A stretch of 64,000 bases of DNA, taken from contig JAFXIT010000041.1 in assembly GCA_017532825.1 (NCBI GenBank), positions 21,423 through 85,422 on the forward strand, read 5' to 3'. This DNA is from Clostridia bacterium (GTDB lineage Bacteria > Bacillota > Clostridia > Oscillospirales > QAMX01). The position numbers and the translations under genes are program-made. The notes below the pieces were generated by a model. The model was not told where the DNA came from. It did no database searches and was given only the letters and a program-made list of their open reading frames with translations. Shown piece after piece: positions 16,763 to 25,192 of this stretch; within the stretch, counting starts at the first letter, position 1, and the number at the start of each line of letters is the position of its first letter.

Positions 16763-17398
16763 TTATATAAGTATTTCTTTGAGCTCCGATGCCGAGGATA
16801 TTACCTTGATACCCGTTTTTTCAAGCTTTGCTCGGGACTGATGTCCGCTTGCTATAAGCAGACATTCCCCGCCTGCGGCGGCGGCCGCATCGGCATCGTG
16901 TTCGGTGTCGCCGATAAAAAGCAGGCGCTCCGGCTTTACCCTTTCGGCCCAGGAAGCGGCAAGGTCGGTCTTTGAAAGAGCCTTGATATTGTCAAGACCG
17001 AGGATCTCATCAAAATACTCCGTAATGCCAAGTCCCTCTATCTGCCCTCTGAGCATACCGACCTCGGTCGCCGATATGACGTTTTGGGAGATGCCCATCC
17101 CTTGGATAAGCTTAAGCATCTCTGACACGCCCTCGCACAGTCCCGCTTTGGGGACCTCCGAAAGGTACTCCCTTACCCACTCTATTGCAAGGTCGTCATA
17201 GCTTTCCTTTTCGAAATCAAAGCCCATCCTGCGGTAGTAGTCTATAACGGGAAACCCGAATACTGCGTGGTAAGCTTCTACGGATGCAAGCCTTTTAAGA
17301 CCTCTGCGCTCAAGCAACCGATTTGCACAGGTAATACATACCTCCAGGTCGTCAAGCAGTGTCCCGTTAAAATCCCAGACGATGTGAGTAAACTTCAT
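16763..17398 (-). CDS. HAD-superfamily hydrolase-like protein with DxN motif I
   Basis: A 211-residue HAD protein with a helical cap, similar in layout to phosphoglycolate phosphatase/PpaX. Motif I is VWDFNGTLLDD: the nucleophile Asp is present but the usual second Asp (general acid/base) is Asn. Motif II Ser is in NVISATEVG, motif III Lys in ALSKTDLA, motif IV in FIGDTEHDADAA. I recall other HAD proteins with DWNGT/DFNGT, so this may be a subfamily with altered chemistry. The start MKFTHIVWDF lies one base after the pyrI stop; a longer frame would overlap pyrI. It is the last gene of the pyr operon, which might hint at a nucleotide substrate, but this is guesswork. Confidence 0.78.
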   Translation of the reverse strand: MKFTHIVWDFNGTLLDDLEVCITCANRLLERRGLKRLASVEAYHAVFGFPVIDYYRRMGFDFEKESYDDLAIEWVREYLSEVPKAGLCEGVSEMLKLIQGMGISQNVISATEVGMLRGQIEGLGITEYFDEILGLDNIKALSKTDLAASWAERVKPERLLFIGDTEHDADAAAAAGGECLLIASGHQSRAKLEKTGIKVISSASELKEILI

Positions 17399-17399
17399 C

Positions 17400-17816
17400 T
17401 TACTTTCTCTCCGAGTCACAGTAACGGCAACGGTAGACGGGCTTATCCTCACCCGAAAGGTAGAATATCTGGGGTATCTGAGGCTCGGTGGTGGTTATGC
17501 AACGGGGATTTTTGCAGGAGATGACGTTTACAAGCTCCTCCGGAGGCGAAAGCTTGAGCTTTTGGATGCGGACGCCGTTTCTGATGATGTTTACGGTTAT
17601 GTCGGGATCAAGGTATCCAAGCACGTCAAGATTTACGTCTATGGCCTCGTCTATCTTGATTATATCCTTGCGTCCCATCTTACTGCTTTTTACGTTTTTT
17701 ATGATGGCAACACTGCAATCAAGGCGGTCAAGGTTGAGAAGCTTGTATATCTGCATACTTTTTCCGGCGGTGATATGGTCGAGCACGATACCGTTGTTTA
17801 TGCTGTCTATATTCAT
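17400..17816 (-). CDS. pyrI: Aspartate carbamoyltransferase regulatory subunit
   Basis: PyrI binds CTP/ATP and gives allosteric control to the PyrB catalytic trimer. The 138-residue protein has the N-terminal nucleotide-binding domain (GIVLDHITAGKSMQIYKLL, LDCSVAIIKNVKSSKMGRKD) and a C-terminal zinc domain with four Cys: CKNPRC and, 22 residues on, CRYC. All four zinc ligands are intact. It lies three bases after pyrB. A PyrI subunit is known in enterobacteria, archaea and some Clostridia; in this operon it suggests enzyme-level feedback instead of PyrR attenuation. Confidence 0.96.
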   Translation of the reverse strand: MNIDSINNGIVLDHITAGKSMQIYKLLNLDRLDCSVAIIKNVKSSKMGRKDIIKIDEAIDVNLDVLGYLDPDITVNIIRNGVRIQKLKLSPPEELVNVISCKNPRCITTTEPQIPQIFYLSGEDKPVYRCRYCDSERK

Positions 17817-17819
17817 CTC

Positions 17820-18737
17820 TCAGATCTCCTTTCCAAGAAGCATCAAAATAAGTGCCATTCTGATGTACTTGCCGTATTTTGCCTGTCTGAAATAGGCGGC
17901 ACGGGGGTCGGCGTCGACGGCGGTGTCGATCTCGTTGACCCTGGGAAGAGGATGCATTACGCTGAGGTCGGGCTTTCCGAGCGCCATCTTGTCGGTATCG
18001 AGGATATAGGTGTCCTTGAGACGGAGATAGTCGGCCTCGTTAAAGAATCTCTCGCGCTGGATACGGGTCATGTAAAGTATGTCAAGCTTTTCCATGCTGC
18101 TATCAAGCGACTCTGCTACCTCGTACTCACAGCCGCGGCGCTTAAGCACCGTCTGGGTGATGTAATCGGGCACACGGAGCTCGGGCGGCGAAATGAGTAT
18201 GAACTTTACGTTCTCATATCTGGACATGGCAGAGATAAGGGAGTGTACCGTTCTTCCGAACATGAGGTCGCCGCAAAGACCGACGGTCATATCCGAGAGT
18301 CTCCCCTTTTCACGGTGGATCGTCAGCAGGTCGGTAAGGGTCTGGGTGGGGTGATTGTGTCCGCCGTCTCCTGCGTTGATGACGGGAACGTCCGACACCG
18401 CCGATGCGACCCTCGGTGCGCCCTCCTTGGGATGGCGCATTGCGATAACGTCGGCGTAGTAGCTGACGACACGGATGGTATCCGAAACGCTCTCGCCCTT
18501 GGCAGACGAGCTTGAGTCGGCAGAGGAAAAGCCCAAAACGTTGCCGCCGAGCTCCATCATCGCCGCTTCAAAGCTCAGGCGGGTACGGGTACTCGGCTCA
18601 AAAAAGAGGGTCGCAAGCTTTTTGCCGTGGCATACCTCGGCGTATTTCTGCGGATCGGCAATTATATCGTCGGCCACGGCTATGAGGCGGTCTATCTCCT
18701 CTATCGAAAGGTCGTTAATGTCGATAAGATGTCTCAT
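17820..18737 (-). CDS. pyrB: Aspartate carbamoyltransferase catalytic subunit
   Basis: Joins carbamoyl phosphate and aspartate in pyrimidine synthesis. 305 residues. The carbamoyl-phosphate loop [14 protein letters not shown] is near residue 50, [12 protein letters not shown] carries the loop that reaches into the neighbouring active site, [12 protein letters not shown] is the aspartate/carbamoyl-phosphate site, and [10 protein letters not shown] closes the site near the C-terminus. Its ATG shares a base with the pyrE stop. Together with PyrI it should form the class B (c6r6) holoenzyme. Confidence 0.97.
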   Translation of the reverse strand: MRHLIDINDLSIEEIDRLIAVADDIIADPQKYAEVCHGKKLATLFFEPSTRTRLSFEAAMMELGGNVLGFSSADSSSSAKGESVSDTIRVVSYYADVIAMRHPKEGAPRVASAVSDVPVINAGDGGHNHPTQTLTDLLTIHREKGRLSDMTVGLCGDLMFGRTVHSLISAMSRYENVKFILISPPELRVPDYITQTVLKRRGCEYEVAESLDSSMEKLDILYMTRIQRERFFNEADYLRLKDTYILDTDKMALGKPDLSVMHPLPRVNEIDTAVDADPRAAYFRQAKYGKYIRMALILMLLGKEI

Positions 18738-19372
18738 CAGGCATTCCTCCAGCCCTCATCGGAGGGGTTGTCACGGAAGCGCTTGAGTCTCTCGACGTCG
18801 GCAGGGGCAATGTATCCTTCCTCTGCGGCGGCGGCAATGAGAACGTCAAAGTTGGAAAGGCTGACGTTTTTGACATTAGCCTCGGCAAGTCTCTCGACCG
18901 ATTTTTTCATGTTGTAGGTAAATATCGATGCAATGCCCAGCACCTCGGCACCTGCCTCACGCAGAGCCTCGACTACCTCGATGGAGCTTCCGCCGGTAGA
19001 GATAAGGTCCTCGATGACGACTACCTTCTGTCCCTTTTCAAGCTTGCCCTCGATACGGTTATTTCTGCCGTGATCCTTGGCGCCCGAACGGACGTATCCC
19101 ATCGGCAGACCCATTATGTATGCTGTGATAGCCGCATGGGCAATGCCTGCGGTGGAGGTACCCATAAGCACCTCTGCATCGGGATATTCCCTTGCAACGA
19201 GCTCGGCAAAGCCGTGCTCAACGTCGTGTCTGACCTCGGGATCGGAAAGGGTGAGGCGGTTGTCGCAGTAGATGGGACTTTTGATTCCGCTTGCCCAGGT
19301 AAAGGGCTCGTCGGGACGGAGAAATACCGCCTTTATCTTGAGAAGGTCAAGAGCTATGGTTCTTTCGTTCAT
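18737..19372 (-). CDS. pyrE: Orotate phosphoribosyltransferase
   Basis: Transfers phosphoribose from PRPP to orotate, giving OMP. 211 residues of type I PRTase fold. The PRPP loop [15 protein letters not shown] is intact, and the catalytic flexible loop contains [15 protein letters not shown] with its conserved Lys/His/Arg pattern. Four bases separate it from pyrF and it overlaps pyrB by a base, as expected for coupled translation. Confidence 0.96.
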   Translation of the reverse strand: MNERTIALDLLKIKAVFLRPDEPFTWASGIKSPIYCDNRLTLSDPEVRHDVEHGFAELVAREYPDAEVLMGTSTAGIAHAAITAYIMGLPMGYVRSGAKDHGRNNRIEGKLEKGQKVVVIEDLISTGGSSIEVVEALREAGAEVLGIASIFTYNMKKSVERLAEANVKNVSLSNFDVLIAAAAEEGYIAPADVERLKRFRDNPSDEGWRNA

Positions 19373-19375
19373 TGC

Positions 19376-20080
19376 TTATATCCCCTTTACAAATTCATTT
19401 ACACAGCGTTCGTATGCCGCAACCGGGTCGGCGGCGGCAGTAATGGGACGGCCTACGACGATATAGTCGGAGCCTATCTCTCTTGCCTTTGCGGGAGTGG
19501 TCACTCGGGACTGGTCTCCTATGTCGCCGTCGGCAAAGCGTATGCCGGGAGTGACGGTCAGGAATCCCTCACCGCAGACACCGTGTACCTTGCCTGCCTC
19601 CAGAGGCGAGCAGACGACACCGTCAAGGCCGCTTTCGGCGGCATTTTTGGCGTAGCTCATAACGACCTCGTCGATGGGACGGTCGATAAGGAGCTCGTTG
19701 CGCATACGCTCCTCGCTGGTGCTTGTAAGCTGGGTAACGGCTATGAGCAGAGGACGGCTTCCGTCGGGACGGGTCAGCCCCTCGAGAGCCCCCTTCATCA
19801 TCTCGGAGGCACCCGAGGCGTGGAGGTTTGTCATATCGACGTCGAGGCGGGAAAGCACCGCCATGGCCGACTTTACGGTGTTTGGTATATCGCAGAGCTT
19901 AAGATCGAGGAATATCTTATGTCCTCTCTTTTTTATCTCACGGACGATATCGGGTCCCTCGGCGTAGAAAAGCTCCATGCCGATCTTTACGAAGGGCTTT
20001 ACGTTCTCAAACCTGTCAAGAAATCCCAGCGCCTCGGCACGGTTTTTGAAATCAAGTGCGATGATTACGTCTTTTCCCAT
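19376..20080 (-). CDS. pyrF: Orotidine 5'-phosphate decarboxylase
   Basis: Final step to UMP. 234 residues from [20 protein letters not shown], which follows an AGGGAGG site located inside the pyrD end; the longer in-frame reading would start within pyrD. Active-site residues are present: Asp in ALDF, and the Lys-Asp couple in [13 protein letters not shown]. The C-terminal phosphate loop is VVGRPIT. The length matches the short bacterial form. Confidence 0.96.
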   Translation of the reverse strand: MGKDVIIALDFKNRAEALGFLDRFENVKPFVKIGMELFYAEGPDIVREIKKRGHKIFLDLKLCDIPNTVKSAMAVLSRLDVDMTNLHASGASEMMKGALEGLTRPDGSRPLLIAVTQLTSTSEERMRNELLIDRPIDEVVMSYAKNAAESGLDGVVCSPLEAGKVHGVCGEGFLTVTPGIRFADGDIGDQSRVTTPAKAREIGSDYIVVGRPITAAADPVAAYERCVNEFVKGI

Positions 20081-20081
20081 T

Positions 20082-21002
20082 TTATTTATCCTCCCTATGT
20101 GCCGCACCGATAATATCGGACAGGCGGTCTATCTTATACTTCTTCATTACCGAAGGCAGGGCTTCGATGATATCCTTGCATGCCGCAGGATTTACAAGGT
20201 TTGCCGCACCCACCTCAACGGCGGTAGCACCCGCCATCATCATCTCGATGACGTCTGATGCGGTAGTGACGCCTCCGCAGCCGATTATCGGTATAGAGCA
20301 GGTCTTATATACGCTCCATATCATTGCAAGTGCTACGGGAAATACCGCGGGGCCCGACAGTCCGCCCGTCACGTTTCCAAGCAGAGGACGGCGGCGGTTC
20401 ATATCTATGCGGACACCCTTGAGGGTATTGATAAGGCAGATACCGTCAGCTCCTGCATTCTCACAGGCCTTGGCTATGGCGGCAATGTCGGTTACGTTGG
20501 GCGAAAGCTTCATGACTACGGGCTTTTTGACGGCTTTTTTGACCGCCTCGGTCACCGTTGCGGCGGCAGAGGGGTCGGTGCCGAAGGCGATACCGCCCGA
20601 GTGGACGTTGGGACAGCTGACGTTTATCTCGAGTATACCTATCTCATCGCAGGCATCAAACTTCTCTGCCACGGCGACGTATTCTTCGACCGAAAAACCG
20701 CTGATGTTTGCAACGGCCGGTTTTTTGAATACCTCACGCATTCTGGGGAATTCCTTCTCGATGACGTAGTCTACACCGTGGTTTTGCAGTCCGACGGAGT
20801 TGAGCATTCCCGAGGCCGTCTCGGCTACCCTTATCCCCTCGTTTCCGTATCGATCGTTGAGGGTAGTGCCCTTTATGGAAAGGCTTCCGAGGATATTGAT
20901 GTCGTAAAAGTCGGAATACTCATATCCGTACCCAAAGGTACCCGAAGCGGGTATCAGGGGATTGTCGAGCGTAAGTCCGCACAGGCTTACCTTTGTGTCC
21001 AT
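20082..21002 (-). CDS. pyrD: Dihydroorotate dehydrogenase, class 1B catalytic subunit
   Basis: FMN enzyme oxidising dihydroorotate to orotate, using NAD+ through the PyrK partner. 306 residues. The class 1 active-site Cys lies in [26 protein letters not shown] near the N-terminus and the phosphate-binding IIGCGGV region near residue 240 bind FMN. The gene overlaps pyrK by 16 bases. The neighbouring pyrK marks it as the NAD-linked 1B type, not the fumarate-linked 1A type. Confidence 0.96.
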   Translation of the reverse strand: MDTKVSLCGLTLDNPLIPASGTFGYGYEYSDFYDINILGSLSIKGTTLNDRYGNEGIRVAETASGMLNSVGLQNHGVDYVIEKEFPRMREVFKKPAVANISGFSVEEYVAVAEKFDACDEIGILEINVSCPNVHSGGIAFGTDPSAAATVTEAVKKAVKKPVVMKLSPNVTDIAAIAKACENAGADGICLINTLKGVRIDMNRRRPLLGNVTGGLSGPAVFPVALAMIWSVYKTCSIPIIGCGGVTTASDVIEMMMAGATAVEVGAANLVNPAACKDIIEALPSVMKKYKIDRLSDIIGAAHREDK

Positions 21003-21727
21003 ATTATATCCTCCCTTTCAAAGACGGGGCCGTCCGAGCAGATGCGCCTTGCACCCGAGGTGGTGTGGCAGGTGCAGGTAAGGCAGGCGCCCATACCGCA
21101 GGCCATACGGCTCTCAAAACTGAGCTCGGCAGGAAGCTCGCTTGCCGAAAGTATCGCCTTGAGCATCGGCTCGGGTCCACAGGCGTAGATGTAATCCCCG
21201 CCTGCTTCTCCCAGAAGTCCCGTAACAAAGCCCTTATGTCCAAACGAGCCATCCTCTGTGGCAACGTAAACGTCGCAGTATTTCCCAAGCTCGTCTGTCA
21301 GTATCACGTCGGATGCGTTTCTGAAGCCGAGAAGGGCTTTGGGACGGAGTCCTTTTTTGTAAAGCGCTTTTGCAAGCAGTACAAGCGGAGGTACTCCTAC
21401 CCCTCCGCCGATAAGAAGCGGCGAGGAAATATTACGTTCTGTATTAAAACCGTTTCCAAGGCCGCTGACAACCGAGACGGTATCCCCCGGGAGGTAGTTT
21501 GAAAGGCGCTCGGTACCGCCACCGACGGTGCGGTATACCACGGTAAGCTCGTCCCCTTCCACGTCGCAGACCGATATGGGGCGGCGAAGATAGAAGCCAT
21601 CAACGGCAATATTTACGAACTGACCGGGTGCGGTCACGGCCGAGGTGTCGCCGGAAAGCAGGGTCTTATATATATCCGAAGTCAGCTTTTCGACACTTTT
21701 TACGGTAAAATTATCTATTCTTTTCAT
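20987..21727 (-). CDS. pyrK: Dihydroorotate dehydrogenase electron-transfer subunit
   Basis: Carries electrons from PyrD FMN through a [2Fe-2S] cluster and FAD to NAD+. 246 residues: FAD-binding beta-barrel with YLRRPISVCDVE (RxxS motif), NAD domain with IGGGVGVPPL and YACGPEPML, and C-terminal cluster ligands in CGMGACLTCTCH followed by a fourth Cys in ARRICSDGP. It overlaps both pyrC (17 bases) and pyrD (16 bases), a very tight arrangement that should keep subunits at fixed ratio. Confidence 0.96.
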   Translation of the reverse strand: MKRIDNFTVKSVEKLTSDIYKTLLSGDTSAVTAPGQFVNIAVDGFYLRRPISVCDVEGDELTVVYRTVGGGTERLSNYLPGDTVSVVSGLGNGFNTERNISSPLLIGGGVGVPPLVLLAKALYKKGLRPKALLGFRNASDVILTDELGKYCDVYVATEDGSFGHKGFVTGLLGEAGGDYIYACGPEPMLKAILSASELPAELSFESRMACGMGACLTCTCHTTSGARRICSDGPVFEREDIIWTQR

Positions 21728-22898
21728 AAACTACCTCTTTTCCGTACACTGTGAGGATGGTCTCGCCCTTTAGCTCCAGCCCTGCAAAGGGTGTGCTTCT
21801 TCCCTTTGAAAGGAAGCATTCGGGGTCGACCGTAAAGGTATTGACGGTGTCAAACGCGGTGAAATTCGTCTTTTCACCGACCTTTATTTGGGCGGGCTCA
21901 AGGCCGAATATCCTTCTCGGCAGACGGCTCATACGCTCTGCGAGCATTTCCGGGGAATAACCGTTTGTATAAAGCAGGGCAAACGCCGTCTCAAGGCCGA
22001 CGATACCGTTTACGCTTGCGGCATATCCGCCCGATTTTTCCTTGGCGGAATGAGGAGCGTGGTCGGTTGCGATGATATCGAGGGTACCGTCCTCAAAGCC
22101 CCTTTTCACCGCCTCCATATCCTCGGGTGTACCAAGGGGGGGATTCATTTTGTAATCACCCGAATCCTTCCTGTCCTCGGTCGAAAGCAGGATATAGTGG
22201 GGTGCGGTCTCGGCGGTCACGGGAAGGCCTTCCGCCTTCGCTGCTCTTATCAGTTCAACGCTTTTTTTGCAGGAGATGTGGCAGGCGTGGTAGGGAGTGC
22301 GGTATTTCCTTACAAGCTCAAGGTCCCTTTCAAGGTACCGCCATTCGGCCTCGGGATGGGGATAGGCTTTATCCTCGCAATGGGATGCAACGAGCATACC
22401 GCTTTGCAATGCCGCCTCCATAAGCTCGGCGTTTACCCCGTCGCCGTCGTCGGAGATCGCACATACCCGTCCCTTTAAATACCCGTAATCGGCAGGAAGG
22501 ACTCCCTTCCTCCCCTTCGATATCGTACCTATGGGATAGATCTTTATCCTGCCCTCCCTTTCGATGGGGGCAAGGACCTCCTTGAGGGTATCCTCGCCGT
22601 CGGGGGCGGGAGAAAGGTTTGGCATGGTGCATACGGCGGTATAGCCGCCCTTTGCCGCAGCAAGAGAGCCGGTAGAGACGGTCTCCTTATAAGAATACCC
22701 GGGCTCACGGAAATGAACGTGCACATCCGCCAGACCGGGTAACAATATACAGTTTCTCAAATCGTAAACGGCGTCATATCCTTCGGAAGAAATATTACTC
22801 CCTATTTCGGTAATGACTCCGTCGGCATCGGCAATATCGCAATACTCGGTATATCCCTCAAAGCATACCGTCGCACCCTTGAAAAGTCGCTTTTTCAT
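21711..22898 (-). CDS. pyrC: Dihydroorotase
   Basis: Zinc amidohydrolase that closes carbamoyl aspartate to dihydroorotate. 395 residues, the short type I/III-like bacterial form. Metal site: DVHVHFREPG near residue 60, ASHCEDK, HACHIS, and the catalytic Asp in TDHAPHS. The conserved NPPLGTPED segment is present. It is the first gene of the pyr operon, with an AGGTGATAG ribosome site. No carA/carB genes follow, so carbamoyl phosphate synthase must be encoded elsewhere. Confidence 0.96.
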   Translation of the reverse strand: MKKRLFKGATVCFEGYTEYCDIADADGVITEIGSNISSEGYDAVYDLRNCILLPGLADVHVHFREPGYSYKETVSTGSLAAAKGGYTAVCTMPNLSPAPDGEDTLKEVLAPIEREGRIKIYPIGTISKGRKGVLPADYGYLKGRVCAISDDGDGVNAELMEAALQSGMLVASHCEDKAYPHPEAEWRYLERDLELVRKYRTPYHACHISCKKSVELIRAAKAEGLPVTAETAPHYILLSTEDRKDSGDYKMNPPLGTPEDMEAVKRGFEDGTLDIIATDHAPHSAKEKSGGYAASVNGIVGLETAFALLYTNGYSPEMLAERMSRLPRRIFGLEPAQIKVGEKTNFTAFDTVNTFTVDPECFLSKGRSTPFAGLELKGETILTVYGKEVVYEKNR

Positions 22899-22927
22899 AC
22901 TATCACCTCAGCCTGTGTATCTAAGTC

Positions 22928-22956
22928 ATTATACCAATTTTACCGCTCTTTGTCAA
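22928..22956 (-). promoter_or_regulatory. Sigma-A promoter of the pyr operon
   Basis: TTGACA, 17 bp, TATAAT on the minus strand: an almost consensus promoter. The predicted leader before the pyrC ATG is only about 20-25 bases. Confidence 0.85.
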
Positions 22957-22972
22957 GGCGGCAGGGACGTAG

Positions 22973-23002
22973 AAAAAGACCTGCCCAAGGGGCAGGTCTT
23001 TT
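22973..23002 (-). terminator. Terminator of the rhamnose operon
   Basis: A nine-base GC-rich stem (GACCTGCCC / GGGCAGGTC) with a short loop, flanked by A and T tracts; it ends the minus-strand unit whose last gene stops five bases before it. Confidence 0.88.
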
Positions 23003-23007
23003 GGATG

Positions 23008-23532
23008 TTATGCTTTGTGTACGTCCTCGGGAACACCCGTGACAAGCTCGGAGGTGTCCTTATAAAACAGCTCACGGCGCTTGTAAAAGTAGTAGACGTT
23101 AAATGCGGCAAAGCCGACCGCAAGCGGATATATCCAACGGTAGACGTCGCTGTAGCTTTCGGGGATACTTCCCGTTGCGGCAAATGTGACCAGTCCCACC
23201 GTCAATGCGCCCAAAACGAGGGTCGCACAGTGGACCATGACCGACCAATATCCGACCTTTCCGAGCATCGGCGTTGCTGACGAACAAACTACGGCAGCGG
23301 CTATCTGGACGACGTTTACCACCGTATACACCCCTGCATAGGTCACGCCCTTGCCCGAAAACATCGTAACGATGCCCTCCCACATGCTCTCGCCAAGCAG
23401 TGCGGATATGGCGGCGTAGGCCTTTGCAACTATATAGAGGTTGATATACACGACGATAAAGATCCGAAGCCAGCCGGTCTTACGGCGGTCGTAGGCCTGC
23501 AGCTTATAAAAGCGATGCTGTCTGTCCCCCAT
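23008..23532 (-). CDS. Four-helix membrane protein of the rhamnose operon
   Basis: A 174-residue protein I do not recognise. It has a basic N-terminus (LQAYDRRKTGWLR), then four hydrophobic stretches at about residues 23-46, 65-88, 92-116 and 131-150, and a charged C-terminal tail (YFYKRRELFYKDTSELVTG). Helix 1 contains the aromatic-rich VVYINLYIVAKAY. It begins four bases after the ASRT-like gene and is the last gene before the operon terminator, so it is probably co-expressed with rhaB and rhaA. It lacks any transporter motif known to me. A membrane partner for the ASRT-like protein is one possibility, given that ASRT itself works with a membrane receptor in cyanobacteria. Confidence 0.6.
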   Translation of the reverse strand: MGDRQHRFYKLQAYDRRKTGWLRIFIVVYINLYIVAKAYAAISALLGESMWEGIVTMFSGKGVTYAGVYTVVNVVQIAAAVVCSSATPMLGKVGYWSVMVHCATLVLGALTVGLVTFAATGSIPESYSDVYRWIYPLAVGFAAFNVYYFYKRRELFYKDTSELVTGVPEDVHKA

Positions 23533-23536
23533 CTGA

Positions 23537-23896
23537 TCAATAGGCGATGGTGCTCATCATCGACATCTCGCTCTGTGCGGTGACGAGGCGGCTGTACTGG
23601 ACAACGATATCGACGTCGCTTTCAATGAGGATGGCGTAGGGAACGTCCATGGGGACGCTCTTGCCCTCGGTATTCTTAAGCTTGTCCATGCGGATATGAT
23701 GGGTGCGCTCGGCGCCGCACTTGGCAACGAATCCCGTCATCTTTTCGCGGTCCTCAAAGTAGAGGGTCATGGTTATGGTCGCGTCGGTATCGGTGGTGTT
23801 GAGAACACAGACCGATTCGTGGCTGGGATAAAGGCCGTTGGAATGGGAATCCCAAAATCCGTCGCCTATAAACCAAACTTTTTTACCGTGTGTCAT
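23537..23896 (-). CDS. ASRT-like (sensory rhodopsin transducer family) protein
   Basis: A 119-residue beta-sandwich protein that matches the Anabaena sensory rhodopsin transducer family: KKVWFIGDGFWDSHS, then SHESVCVLNTTDTDATITMT, YFEDREKM and a C-terminal DVPYAILIESDVDIVVQYSR. No rhodopsin is present. Comparative work (De Souza and co-workers, 2009) proposed that most ASRT-like proteins are small-molecule, probably carbohydrate, binding domains in sugar-catabolism operons; here it sits between rhaA and a 4-TM protein, which fits that idea. The start MTHGKKVWF lies after the rhaA stop with an AAGGAGG site. Binding of rhamnose or a rhamnose product is inference. Confidence 0.8.
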   Translation of the reverse strand: MTHGKKVWFIGDGFWDSHSNGLYPSHESVCVLNTTDTDATITMTLYFEDREKMTGFVAKCGAERTHHIRMDKLKNTEGKSVPMDVPYAILIESDVDIVVQYSRLVTAQSEMSMMSTIAY

Positions 23897-23909
23897 ATCG
23901 GTATCCTCC

Positions 23910-25163
23910 TTATACACGCTTGGAGGTGACCTCTTTTTCGTAGGCCTTTACCTCTTTTATCCATGCGGCACCGTCGGGAACATTCTTGCTCTCGCAGTAC
24001 CAATCCCATACGTCGCCCCAAGGCAGGCTCTTGAGCTCCTCGGTAAGTGCAAGCACGGAGGTGTTGTCACCTGCGTTTTCGAGGTCCTTGAGAAGCTTGA
24101 CCGGCTCAAGGTAGGCTCTTAAGAGGGCCTTGCGTGCATTGCGTGCGCCGATGGTCCAGGCAGCGATACGGTTGATGGAAGCGTCAAAATAGTCAAGACC
24201 GATGTTTACTCTGTCCTCTATGCCGCCTCTGACGACCTCGTTCATGATGGCCATCAGCTCATCGTCCATGATAACGACGTGGTCGCTGTCCCAGCGTACG
24301 GGACGGGAGACGTGGAGCAGGAGCTCGGGAACGAAGAGGAGCATGGCGCTGATCTTGCCCGAGATGGTCTCGGTGGGATGGAAGTGACCGACGTCGAGGG
24401 TGGCAAGGATGCCTCTGGAGGCGGCGTAGCCCATATAGAACTCGTGGCTGCCGGTGACGTAGGCTTCGCTTCCGATACCGAAGAGCTTGCACTCTACGGT
24501 GTCCTTGTTGTACTTCTTGTCTATCTTTTCGGCAAATATCTTGTCAAGGGAGTCGACAAGTCTCTCACGGGGAGCGAACTTATCTATGGGAGCTTCCTTG
24601 CAGCCGTCGTGGATCCAGAGGTTGGTAACGCAGGTCTTGCCGGTCTCCTTGCCGAAGTACTCACCGATCTTACGGCAGCGCTTGGCGTGCTCGATCCAGA
24701 AGTTTCTGACGTTTTCGTCAGCGGAGGAAAGGGAGAAATCTCCCGAAAGAGGATGGGAGAAGAAGGTCTGGTTGAAGTCAAGACCGAAGCCGCCCTGCTT
24801 TGCCCATTCTACCCACGAAGCAAAATGCTTGGGCTCTATGGCGTCACGGTCGACCTTTTCGGGGGTGTCAAGGTAGGATGCATGGAGGGATACCTTGTGC
24901 TCACCGGGAAGGAGGCTCAGTACCTTTTCGATGTCGGCACGGAGCTCATCGGGAGTGCGGGCCTTGCCGGGATAGTTACCGGTAGCCTGGATACCGCCGG
25001 TAAGCTCGGCGCCGGGATTTTCAAATCCGCCGACGTCGTCGCCCTGCCAGCAGTGCAGGGATATGGGCTTTTTGTCTGCAAGGGCTATTGCGGCGTCGGT
25101 ATCAACACCGTAGGCGGCAAAGCGTTCCTTTGCGATCTCGTAGGCTTTCTGTTTCGTGCTCAT
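23910..25163 (-). CDS. rhaA: L-rhamnose isomerase
   Basis: Converts L-rhamnose to L-rhamnulose with divalent metals. 417 residues, the normal length of the RhaA family. Visible metal/substrate residues: SLHCWQGDDVGGFE near residue 35, NLWIHDGCKEAP, the metal-binding GILATLDVGHFHPTETIS segment, RWDSDHVVIMDDEL and NIGLDYFDASINRIAAW. It follows rhaB by 29 bases and precedes the ASRT-like gene. Rhamnulose-1-phosphate aldolase, the mutarotase and a rhamnose transporter are not in the window. Confidence 0.96.
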   Translation of the reverse strand: MSTKQKAYEIAKERFAAYGVDTDAAIALADKKPISLHCWQGDDVGGFENPGAELTGGIQATGNYPGKARTPDELRADIEKVLSLLPGEHKVSLHASYLDTPEKVDRDAIEPKHFASWVEWAKQGGFGLDFNQTFFSHPLSGDFSLSSADENVRNFWIEHAKRCRKIGEYFGKETGKTCVTNLWIHDGCKEAPIDKFAPRERLVDSLDKIFAEKIDKKYNKDTVECKLFGIGSEAYVTGSHEFYMGYAASRGILATLDVGHFHPTETISGKISAMLLFVPELLLHVSRPVRWDSDHVVIMDDELMAIMNEVVRGGIEDRVNIGLDYFDASINRIAAWTIGARNARKALLRAYLEPVKLLKDLENAGDNTSVLALTEELKSLPWGDVWDWYCESKNVPDGAAWIKEVKAYEKEVTSKRV

Positions 25164-25192
25164 TCTCTATTGCTCCTTAATTTGATTTTGTA

